Assembly (NCBI GenBank): GCA_014843695.1
Contig: CM026387.1
Coordinates: 67,662,718 to 67,726,717, forward strand
Direction: 5' to 3'
DNA length: 64,000 nt
From: Archivesica marissinica
Taxonomy: Eukaryota > Mollusca > Bivalvia > Venerida > Vesicomyidae
Shown here: one piece after another, positions 23,858 through 34,544 of the stretch
Position numbering within the stretch: position 1 is the first letter of the stretch
Layout: each line of letters starts with the position of its first letter
Notes under the pieces: generated by a model
Told to the model about the DNA's origin: nothing
What the model saw: only the letters and a program-made list of their open reading frames with translations
The model's database searches: none
Made by a program: the position numbers and the translations under genes

Positions 23858-24617
23858 GCGTTTATTATTCTGCACTATAATAAACTCAACTGAAGCATCC
23901 CACAGCTTCCATTGTTTGCTTAAAGTCCCATTACACTTTTACTTAGAATGTGCTGCACAGCGAGATATTGTAAGGTGCAGATGATTTAGATATTGTGAAT
24001 TATTGCCTTATATGTTCATTTTTCAATAATAAAATATTTATGGTAAAAAGTAAAATTTGGAAAATATGGCCACAAACGAACCTGCTTTTGTGAAATTAAC
24101 CATTTGTGAATTACATCCGTTTATTTTTATATTTTACCAAATCACCAATAACTCCGTAAATTGTGGTTTACTAAAGTTAACACTAGGATATATTTGCACA
24201 TGAATTATAGTATTATTTTTCCAACTGAAGAAAAAAAATGCATCAAAAGAATTTAACATGAAAACTAAAATAAATCTTGATAAATGGTTATTTGGAAACC
24301 ATTGCATGGCTCTGCTGAAACAATGTACACCCCTAAAATACCTCTTAAACTGAACATCTGTACAAATAATACAAATATATCAGTTTAACAATCTCAACGA
24401 GATGACCATCAATCATAACCTTGCAATTAAGTACACTGAGAAATAACCGTTTACACATTATCAATAATCAGCAAGTAGCTCAATTATTAAATATGTAAGT
24501 TACCCTGCAGACACTCCAAAACTGCTATGTCAATAATAATCTAGTAGACAGATTTATTAAAACCTTTGAGGATTTGAGAGGTAACTAGCTATGTATCTGG
24601 ACACACATCACAGCAAT

Positions 24618-25090
24618 ACATGAGGATTATCTCTCTGCGTATATGTACATACCACACCAATGTTGGTGGATTATCTCTCTGTGTATATGTACATACCACA
24701 CCAATGTTGGTGGATTATCTCTCTGTGTATATGTACATACCACACCAATGTTGGTGGATTATCTCTCTGTGTATATGTACATACCACACCAATGTTGGTG
24801 GATTATCTCTCTGTGTATATGTACATACCACACCAATGTTGGTGGATTATCTCTCTGTGTATATGTACATACCACACCAATGTTGGTGGATTATCTCTCT
24901 GTGTATATGTACATACCACACCAATGTTGGTGGATTATCTCTCTGTGTATATGTACATACCACACCAATGTTGGTGGATTATCTCTCTGTGTATATGTAC
25001 ATACCACACCAATGTTGGTGGATTATCTCTCTGTGTATATGTACATACCACACCAATGTTGGTGGATTATCTCTCTGTGTATATGTACAT
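24618..25090. repeat. Tandem array, 44-bp unit, about 11 copies to the gap
   Basis: Unit contains GATTATCTCTCTGTGTATAT and GTACATACCACACCAATGTT with the palindrome CCACACCAATGTTGGTGG. Cut by the N run. Confidence 0.97.
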
Positions 25091-26090
25091 NNNNNNNNNN
25101 NNNNNNNNNNNNNNNNNNNNNNNNNNNNNNNNNNNNNNNNNNNNNNNNNNNNNNNNNNNNNNNNNNNNNNNNNNNNNNNNNNNNNNNNNNNNNNNNNNNN
25201 NNNNNNNNNNNNNNNNNNNNNNNNNNNNNNNNNNNNNNNNNNNNNNNNNNNNNNNNNNNNNNNNNNNNNNNNNNNNNNNNNNNNNNNNNNNNNNNNNNNN
25301 NNNNNNNNNNNNNNNNNNNNNNNNNNNNNNNNNNNNNNNNNNNNNNNNNNNNNNNNNNNNNNNNNNNNNNNNNNNNNNNNNNNNNNNNNNNNNNNNNNNN
25401 NNNNNNNNNNNNNNNNNNNNNNNNNNNNNNNNNNNNNNNNNNNNNNNNNNNNNNNNNNNNNNNNNNNNNNNNNNNNNNNNNNNNNNNNNNNNNNNNNNNN
25501 NNNNNNNNNNNNNNNNNNNNNNNNNNNNNNNNNNNNNNNNNNNNNNNNNNNNNNNNNNNNNNNNNNNNNNNNNNNNNNNNNNNNNNNNNNNNNNNNNNNN
25601 NNNNNNNNNNNNNNNNNNNNNNNNNNNNNNNNNNNNNNNNNNNNNNNNNNNNNNNNNNNNNNNNNNNNNNNNNNNNNNNNNNNNNNNNNNNNNNNNNNNN
25701 NNNNNNNNNNNNNNNNNNNNNNNNNNNNNNNNNNNNNNNNNNNNNNNNNNNNNNNNNNNNNNNNNNNNNNNNNNNNNNNNNNNNNNNNNNNNNNNNNNNN
25801 NNNNNNNNNNNNNNNNNNNNNNNNNNNNNNNNNNNNNNNNNNNNNNNNNNNNNNNNNNNNNNNNNNNNNNNNNNNNNNNNNNNNNNNNNNNNNNNNNNNN
25901 NNNNNNNNNNNNNNNNNNNNNNNNNNNNNNNNNNNNNNNNNNNNNNNNNNNNNNNNNNNNNNNNNNNNNNNNNNNNNNNNNNNNNNNNNNNNNNNNNNNN
26001 NNNNNNNNNNNNNNNNNNNNNNNNNNNNNNNNNNNNNNNNNNNNNNNNNNNNNNNNNNNNNNNNNNNNNNNNNNNNNNNNNNNNNNNNNN
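25091..26090. other. Assembly gap, exactly 1000 N
   Basis: A round-number N run between a 44-bp array on the left and a 39-bp array on the right, so a scaffold join of unknown true size. Confidence 0.99.
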
Positions 26091-26279
26091 TAGAGAAGCC
26101 AGGATACACTTGTATTGGGAGTATGCTAATAGAGAAGCCAGGATACACTTGTATTGGGAGTATGCTAATAGAGAAGCCAGGATACACTTGTATTGGGAGT
26201 ATGCTAATAGAGAAGCCAGGATACACTTGTACTGGGAGTATGCTAATAGAGAAGCCAGGATACATTTGTATTGGGAGTA
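26091..26279. repeat. 39-bp tandem array, second occurrence, about 5 copies
   Basis: Same unit as 22596-23573, including the same last two variant units (CTTGTACTGGG and GATACATTTGT). Confidence 0.97.
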
Positions 26280-27335
26280 TATGTTGTTAGAATGTGCAGA
26301 AGAGTTTTGATTTAGTCTTAAATGGTATACATGTTTGTGTATATTAACCCATATCGTGCAGATTAAATTTGAAGGAATGTGCAAAGAACATAGATCCAGA
26401 CCAGCCATGGCATAACGCCGCATCGGATCAGGATCCATGTTGTTTGCTATTCAGACAAGAGTGTTAGCTCCACTATCCGAATAGCAAACAGCATATACCA
26501 CAACCACATTCTGTGCTGTCTTATCTGGCTCTATGCTGTTTGTAAAAGAGACTTTATTCGTAATTAGCGGGATAAGCGTTTATTATTCTGCACTATAATA
26601 AACTCAACTGAAGCATCCCACAGCTTCCATTGTTTGCTTAAAGTCCCATTACACTTTTACTTAGAATGTGCTGCACAGCGAGATATTGTAAGGTGCAGAT
26701 GATTTAGATATTGTGAATTATTGCCTTATATGTTCATTTTTCAATAATAAAATATTTATGGTAAAAAGTAAAATTTGGAAAATATGGCCACAAACGAACC
26801 TGCTTTTGTGAAATTAACCATTTGTGAATTACCTCCGTTTATTTTTATATTTTACCAAATCACCAATAACTCCGTAAATTGTGGTTTACTAAAGTTAACA
26901 CTAGGATATATTTGCACATGAATTATAGTATTATTTTTCCAACTGAAGAAAAAAAATGCATCAAAAGAATTTAACATGAAAACTAAAATAAATCTTGATA
27001 AATGGTTATTTGGAAACCATTGCATGGCTCTGCTGAAAAAATGTACACCCCTAAAATACCTCTTAAACTGAACATCTGTACAAATAATACAAATATATCA
27101 GTTTAACAATCTCAACGAGATGACCATCAATCATAACCTTGCAATTAAGTACACTGAGAAATAACCGTTTACACATTATCAATAATCAGCAAGTAGCTCA
27201 ATTATTAAATATGTAAGTTACCCTGCAGACACTCCAAAACTGCTATGTCAATAATAATCTAGTAGACAGATTTATTAAAACCTTTGAGGATTTGAGAGGT
27301 AACTAGCTATGTATCTGGACACACATCACAGCAAT
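26280..27335. repeat. Near-identical copy of 23574-24617
   Basis: Single-copy spacer repeated in order and orientation. I see three or four single-base differences (for example CCCGTATCG vs CCCATATCG) and one insertion of about 10 bp (ACCACAACC near 26497). Includes the second family C MITE (26344-26575). Confidence 0.95.
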
Positions 27336-29222
27336 ACATGAGGATTATCTCTCTGCGTATATGTACATACCACACCAATGTTGGTGGATTATCTCTCTGT
27401 GTATATGTACATACCACACCAATGTTGGTGGATTATCTCTCTGTGTATATGTACATACCACACCAATGTTGGTGGATTATCTCTCTGTGTATATGTACAT
27501 ACCACACCAATGTTGGTGGATTATCTCTCTGTGTATATGTACATACCACACCAATGTTGGTGGATTATCTCTCTGTGTATATGTACATACCACACCAATG
27601 TTGGTGGATTATCTCTCTGTGTATATGTACATACCACACCAATGTTGGTGGATTATCTCTCTGTGTATATGTACATACCACACCAATGTTGGTGGATTAT
27701 CTCTCTGTGTATATGTACATACCACACCAATGTTGGTGGATTATCTCTCTGTGTATATGTACATACCACACCAATGTTGGTGGATTACTCTCTGTGTATA
27801 TGTACATACCACACCAATGTTGGTGGATTATCTCTCTGTGTATATGTACATACCACACCAATGTTGGTGGATTATCCAAAACAACCACACCAACCAAACA
27901 ACCACACCAAAACCAAACAACCACACCAAAACCAAAAACCACACAAAACCCAAACAACCACACCAAAACCCAAACAACCACACCAAACCCCGTATATGTA
28001 CATACCACACCAATGTTGGTGGATTATCTCTCTGTGTATATGTACATACCACACCAATGTTGGTGGATTATCTCTCTGTGTATATGTACATACCACACCA
28101 ATGTTGGTGGATTATCTCTCTGTGTATATGTACATACCACACCAATGTTGGTGGATTATCTCTTCTGTATATATGTACATACCACACCAATGTTGGTGGA
28201 TTATCTCTCTGTATATATGTACATACCACACCAATGTTGGTGGATTATCTCTCTGTATATATGTACATACCACACCAATGTTGGTGGATTATCTCTCTGT
28301 GTATATGTACATACCACACCAATGTTGGTGGATTATCTCTCTGTGTATATGTACATACCACACCAATGTTGGTGGATTATCTATCTGTGCATATGTACAT
28401 ACCACACCAATGTTGGTGGATTATCTCTGTATATATGTACATACCACACCAATGTTGGTGGATTATCTATCTGTGCATATGTACATACCACATCAATATT
28501 GGTGGATTATCTCTGTATATATGTACATACCACACCAATGTTGGTGGATTATCTCTGTATATATGTACATACCACACCAATGTTGGTGGATTATCTATCT
28601 GTACATATGTATATACCACATCAATGTTGGTGGATTATCTCTCTGTATATATATATGTACATACCACACCAATCATGGTGGATTATCTCTCTGTATATAT
28701 GTACATACCACACCAATGTTGGTGGATTATCTCTGTATATATGTACATACCACACCAATGTTGGTGGATTATCTCTCTGTGTATATGTACATACCACACC
28801 AATGTTGGTGGATTATCTATCTGTACATATGTATATACCACATCAATGTTGGTGGATTATCTCTCTGTATATATGTACATACCACACCAATGTTGGTGGA
28901 TTATCTCTCTGTATATATGTACATACCACACCAATGTTGGTGGATTATCTCTCTGTATATATGTACATACCACACCAATGTTGGTGGATTATCTCTCTGT
29001 ATATATGTACATACCGCACCAATGTTGGTGGATTATCTCTCTGTGTATATGTACATACCACACCAATGTTGGTGGATTATCTCTCTGTATATATGTACAT
29101 ACCGCACCAATGTTGGTGGATTATCTCTCTGTGTATATGTACATACCACACCAATGCATGAGGATTATCTCTCTGTGTATATGTACATACCACACCAATG
29201 TTGGTGGATTATCTCTGTGTGT
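27336..29222. repeat. Tandem array, 44-bp unit, about 40 copies
   Basis: Same unit as 24618-25090. The left part is uniform; the right part (after about 28150) is diversified (GTATATATG, TGCATATG, shortened CTCTGTATA). A C/A-rich insert lies at 27876-27992. Frames of over 600 codons are artefacts. Confidence 0.97.
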
Positions 29223-29465
29223 ATGTGCACACTCTATGTCAATCCTTCAGGTTTTGATAAATTCATCTCAAATTATTGTTATGTAATTATGAGAAAGGAC
29301 ATGTATATGGGAACAGAATAACAGTAGCTTTAAAACAGGAAAGTTGCTCCATGCACAGTCTCATGCAACATAAAAATGCAATAGAGTTACACAAGAACAT
29401 CTCATATCTATATCCAGTATTCCGAATATTATAACATACATCTTCTGAAACAGCTTTATATGTAT

Positions 29466-29571
29466 AGGATATAAGCCGAAAACGATCCAATATGTAAAAT
29501 ATTGGACTGTGTGAGGCGCGTAGACAGTGCCAATATTTTACATATTGGATCCATTTGAGGCTTATATCTTA
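29466..29571. mobile_element. Hairpin MITE, about 106 bp
   Basis: Nearly perfect palindrome: GATCCAATATGTAAAATATTGG on one arm (key part CCAATATGTAAAATATTGG), its complement on the other, outer arms ATATAAGCC and GGCTTATAT, and a loop of about 24 bases. Confidence 0.75.
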
Positions 29572-29936
29572 CTTAAAACACACACCTATATAACAAGATC
29601 CTACTAATTAAAATTGTTAATTTCGTACATGTACACGAAGTATTCAATATAATACTCTGGCCTTTTGACACCAGTCCGATATTAATCATAATCGACTGCA
29701 AGTACAAAGGTATGACGTCACGACAGTGTTTTAATACAGTATATGAACAAATGTGTACCCACATGATGAAATAGCAAAAGGTCATTTTCACTAAATGTGC
29801 GTTTATTCTCACGTTACTGATCGACCCATACATCTATCTACCCACATGCACAAAACATTCAACCTGTTTCAATACATACATATAAATGTATACATACACA
29901 TAAACGCCTCTTCTGCTACATTAAAGTAAATCATTA

Positions 29937-30115
29937 GTTTATACAAAATTTATTCTAGCTCGATTGCGAAACAAGTTCTTACAACATTAGTTAAATCGCT
30001 CTTTAGACCTCATTCCTGATGGAATACATCGCAACAAGGGAGAGAGTAGAGGCAATGTAGAATTTTACACCTAGTCTAAGGACACAATCGTCGTCACGCC
30101 TACAGCTGCGTAAGC
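29937..30115 (-). mobile_element. SINE family S5, truncated at its head
   Basis: Tail and body match 7292-7532 up to the ACAATCGTC segment; the tRNA-like part is degenerate or missing. Confidence 0.75.
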
Positions 30116-30175
30116 CCAAGTAAACCGTTATAACATTGTAATTGCATTGTCAGTAAAACCAAACTACATGTGTAC

Positions 30176-30230
30176 CTTCTTCTATAGTGCAGGCTATGGA
30201 ATCATGGTCTACAAGCTGAAAGGAATCCAT
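30176..30230 (-). CDS. Possible alternative first exon of the anoctamin gene
   Basis: On the minus strand an ATG in good context (A at -3, G at +4) starts an 18-codon frame beginning MDSFQLVDHDSIACTIEE and ending in phase 1 at a GTACAC donor. The phase matches the acceptor exon at 22499-22563, exactly as for the exon at 39001. The exon at 39001 cannot splice into this one in an open frame, so the two would be alternatives. The donor is mediocre and the peptide has no recognisable motif. A 36-bp x8 array starts about 78 bases upstream and would lie in the leader or promoter. Confidence 0.3.
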
Positions 30231-30307
30231 CGTTGGTATAGCAACTCTCAAAGTGTACCAATACAACACTTTATTCAAAATCACACAGAATGTAGTAACA
30301 TACGAAC

Positions 30308-30593
30308 TGTCAATATATGAATGTCGATATATTCCCAATGAACTGTCAATATATGAATGTCGATATATTCCCAATGAACTGTCAATATATGAATGTCGAT
30401 ATATTCCCAATGAACTGTCAATATATGAATGTCGATATATTCCCAATGAACTGTCAATATATGAATGTCGATATATTCCCAATGAACTGTCAATATATGA
30501 ATGTCGATATATTCCCAATGAACTGTCAATATATGAATGTCGATATATTCCCAATGAACTGTCAATATATGAATGTCGATATATTCCCAATTA
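30308..30593. repeat. Tandem array, 36-bp unit, 8 copies
   Basis: Almost identical units with CTGTCAATATATGAATGTCG and ATATATTCCCAATGAA. Confidence 0.97.
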
Positions 30594-31032
30594 AGGTCGG
30601 TAAACTGCTCACAATTAGTACCAATATATTCCTGATGATATAATTACACATATACTTCAAATAGTCAAGCATTTCCTAAACCTCATTTCCTAAAATACAC
30701 ACATTAAGATTTCTAGCCAACGCACGTACATACATATAATGTTTGTCAATAGCATAAATTGATTTTACTCTCTTGCAATTTCTTTACTACACAATGTTAA
30801 ATGCATTTATAATATGCGTCCGTTATGATCCTAACTAATCGGCTAACTTTCATGGTATGAAGATGTGTAAATGATAAGTGTAATGACTATATAAACACTA
30901 TCTGTATCATGCAAACATCACATGATGGAGAACCTGAATATATGACACAACTATCTCTATATTTACATGGAGAACATCAGGGTATGAACTACATTGGGAT
31001 ACCTTGGAAATTATTAACCCGGAATTCATTCC

Positions 31033-31277
31033 TTAACCCTTTCAACCCCACAGGCCTCTAAATAGGCTTATGAAAAGTGTAGATCCAGATGAGCCGGCTC
31101 GTGACGAGCCATCTCATCAGGATCTGCACTTTTTGCCAGTAATAATTATTACTATTTTTAGATAAAATTACCCATTTTGATAAATGAACTGATCCAAATG
31201 TAATTTTGTTATTAATTTATTGGTCTAAAAATATCATGGACCAGTCCATGTCAGTTACTTGGGGTTGAAAGGGTTAA
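31033..31277. mobile_element. piggyBac-like MITE, family A, 245 bp
   Basis: Reverse orientation copy of 8330-8573 with TTAACCCTTTCAACCCC and GGGGTTGAAAGGGTTAA ends and the internal GGCTCGTGACGAGCC hairpin. Confidence 0.88.
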
Positions 31278-31577
31278 ATTTAAAAAATCTTGATACACAA
31301 GGAAAGCAGTAATTGCAAATATCTACATATCCGCAAATCGTGAAATATAAGCCAAAATTAAATCTCGACTTCTTAGCAAACTTTCAATGCTGTTTAAAAT
31401 CTTCAGAGAGATCAAACTCCGTCATACAACTGGCAGAATGGGAAGTCGATGTGCACATCTAGATTTGGTACTGATCAAGTATTGTAGATACCCTGTTAGG
31501 ATTTAGCTGAACTAGTCGGCATTTTTTATATATTTTATACAAGACACTTGTGAACACTCATGTAGATTAAACGACCA

Positions 31578-33620
31578 TCTACAAGCCTGCTCGACACTCA
31601 AACAAACAATCTACAAGCCTGCTCGACACTCAAACAAACCATCTGCAGGCCAGCTTGACACTCAAACAAACCATCTGCAAGCCTGCTCGACACTCAAACA
31701 AACCATCTGCAAGCCTGCTCGACACTCAAACAAACCATCTGCAAGCCTGCTCGATACTCAAACAAACCATCTGCAAGCCTGCTCGATACTCAAACAAACC
31801 ATCTGCAAGCCTGCTCGACACTCAAACAAACCATCTGCAGGCCAGCTTGACACTCAAACCAACCATCTGCAAGCCTGCTTGACACTCAAACAAACCATCC
31901 GCAAGCCTGCTCGATACTCAAACAAACCATCTGCAAGCCTGCTCGATACTCAAACCAACCATCTGCAGGCCAGCTTGACACTCAAACCAACCATCTGCAA
32001 GCCTGCTCGACACTCAAACCAACCATCTACAAGCCTGCTCGATACTCAAACCAACCATCTACAAGCCTGCTCGATACTCAAACCAACCATCTACAAGCCT
32101 GCTCGATACTCAAACCAACCATCTGCAAGCCTGCTCGATACTCAAACCAACCATCTACAAGCCTGCTCGACACTCAAACAAACCATCTGCAAGCCTGCTC
32201 GACACTCAAACAAACCATCTGCAGGCCAGCTTGACACTCAAACCAACCATCTGCAAGCCTGCTCGATACTCAAACCAACCATCTACAAGCCTGCTCGATA
32301 CTCAAACCAACCATCTACAAGCCTGCTCGACACTCAAACATACGATCTGCAAGCCTGCTCGACGCTCAAACCAACCATCTACAAGCCTGCTCGATACTCA
32401 AACCAACCATCTACAAGCCTGCTCGACACTCGAACAAACCATCTACAAGCCTGCTCGACACTCGAACAAACCATCTACAAGCCTACTCGACACTCAAACA
32501 TACGATCTACAAGCCTACTCGACACTCAAACATACGATCTGCAAGCCTGCTCGACACCCAAACATACGATCTACAAGCCTACTCGACACTCAAACATACG
32601 ATCTACAAGCCTACTCGACACTCAAACATACGATCTACAAGCCTACTCGACACTCAAACATACGATCTGCAAGCCTGCTCGACACTCAAACATACGATCT
32701 GCAAGCCTGCTCGACACCCAAACATACGATCTGCAAGCCTGCTCGACACTCAAACATACGATCTACAAGCCTACTCGACACTCAAACATACGATCTGCAA
32801 GCCTGCTCGACACCCAAACATACGATCTGCAAGCCTGCTCGACACTCAAACATACGATCTACAAGCCTACTCGACACTCAAACATACGATCTACAAGCCT
32901 ACTCGACACTCGAACAAACCATCTGCAAGCCTACTCGACACTCAAACATACGATCTACAAGCCTACTCGACACTCGAACAAACCATCTGCAAGCCTACTC
33001 GACACTCGAACAAACCATCTGCAAGCCTACTCGACACTCAAACATACGATCTACAAGCCTACTCGACACTCAAACAAACCATCTGCAAGCCTACTCGACA
33101 CTCAAACATACGATCTACAAGCCTACTCGACACTCGAACAAACCATCTGCAAGCCTACTCGACACTCAAACATACGATCTACAAGCCTACTCGACACTCA
33201 AACATACGATCTGCAAGCCTGCTCGACACCCAAACATACGATCTGCAAGCCTGCTCGACACCCAAACATACGATCTACAAGCCTGCTCGACACTCAAACA
33301 AACGATCTACAAGCCTGCTCGACACTCAAACCAACCATCTACAAGCCTGCTCGACACTCAAACAAACGATCTACAAGCCTGCTCGACACTCAAACCAACC
33401 ATCTACAAGCCTGCTCGACACTCAAACCAACCATCTACAAGCCTGCTCGACACTCAAACCAACCATCTACAAGCCTGCTCGACACTCAAACCAACCATCT
33501 ACAAGCCTGCTCGACACTCAAACCAACCATCTGCAAGCCTGCTCGACACCCAAACATACGATCTGCAAGCCTGCTCAACACTCAAACAAACCATCTGCAA
33601 GCCTGCTCGACACCCAAACA
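31578..33620. repeat. Tandem array, 32-bp unit, about 64 copies
   Basis: Unit contains GCCTGCTCGACACTCAAAC and CATCTGCAA. Variant blocks (AAACATACGATCTACAAG in the middle, CAAACCAACCATC at both sides) are clustered, as expected from local unequal exchange. Plus-strand frames of 490-580 codons are artefacts. Confidence 0.97.
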
Positions 33621-33961
33621 AAAAATATGAAGCCGGATTCAAACCCATAGCAATGCTGGAAAGTGGCCGTCACTTTTTAAGCACACAGCCACAGATACTT
33701 TAATCTATTATTTGTTTATTTCCTGGAATCAACAAAGGCCACTGTCTATGATGCAGCACTTTTTGACCCACAACATGGCAGCATCACGTGGCATTTGAAA
33801 ACGTGATTGCACAGTATGTATTGGTAATTCAAAGTGGACTTGTAAACAAGTACATACTACAATACAATAACAAAGCTTTACTACCCCTAACATATAGGTA
33901 GCCAGCTTCCACGCTTTATAATCTATTGATTTACGGGGAGCTTGCCTCTACACTCTATAGT

Positions 33962-34220
33962 AAAGTAAAGTGTTTGTTTATTATAGTGTCACCCCTTTTA
34001 AAAGGGCCAGCCATTTCTGACCATTTTTATGAACATCAGTACTTCCCGAATCCTATGCTTGTGTGCCAGACGCCAGGCTGGTAGGCAATCGGTAACCATT
34101 ATTTAACTAGCTGGCGGCTAACCAACCTGCCATATCAGAACGAACCCCTGACGAGATTCAAACCTTCGACCTCCCACTCCGTAGGCGGACACCTTAACCA
34201 CTGGGCTAGGGAGACTATAT
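33962..34220 (-). mobile_element. tRNA-derived SINE, family S7
   Basis: On minus: head CCTAGCCCAGTGGTTAAGGT with B-box-like GGTTTGAATC, then a body with CAGCCTGGCGTCTGGCACAC. Lies head-to-head with a family S4 SINE to its right. Confidence 0.7.
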
Positions 34221-34224
34221 GAAA

Positions 34225-34432
34225 TCCGCTATCACGCTCACTTCTCACCAATGCAACCCGTGTTCGAATCTTGGACTGGGACGTTAGTGAGATGGTACTA
34301 TTGTTGCCAAAACGGACAGATGGGTTTTTTCCCGGTTTCTTCCCAAACAAATGACCCACGCCAACAAGAACGATTAATACAAGTTGGTTAAAGCTTATTT
34401 CGCAATCGTTGTAAACTAAATAAAGTTTGAAT
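34225..34432 (+). mobile_element. SINE family S4
   Basis: Head CTCACCAATGCAACCCG and B box GTGTTCGAATC, body with GGTTTCTTCCCA and tail GTAAACTAAATAAAGTTTG. Left end truncated. Confidence 0.8.
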
Positions 34433-34544
34433 ATCTCATATTTCTTCGACTTGCCTATAATGTTCGTATGAAAATATACACCGTCATCTGAAACAGGTAT
34501 ACACAATGTCAACTATGGCTCAATACATTTTTATTTGAAATAAG

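Noticed and set aside
24620..26438. Frames running through the N gap
   Set aside because: Translation through unknown bases; meaningless.
27338..29321. Three overlapping plus-strand frames of over 600 codons
   Set aside because: All three frames open at once in a 44-bp array (44 is not a multiple of three, so each frame cycles through the same peptides). A repeat artefact.
31655..33703. 490-583-codon plus-strand repeat proteins
   Set aside because: 32-bp array in the anoctamin intron, antisense to the gene, with several frames open together.
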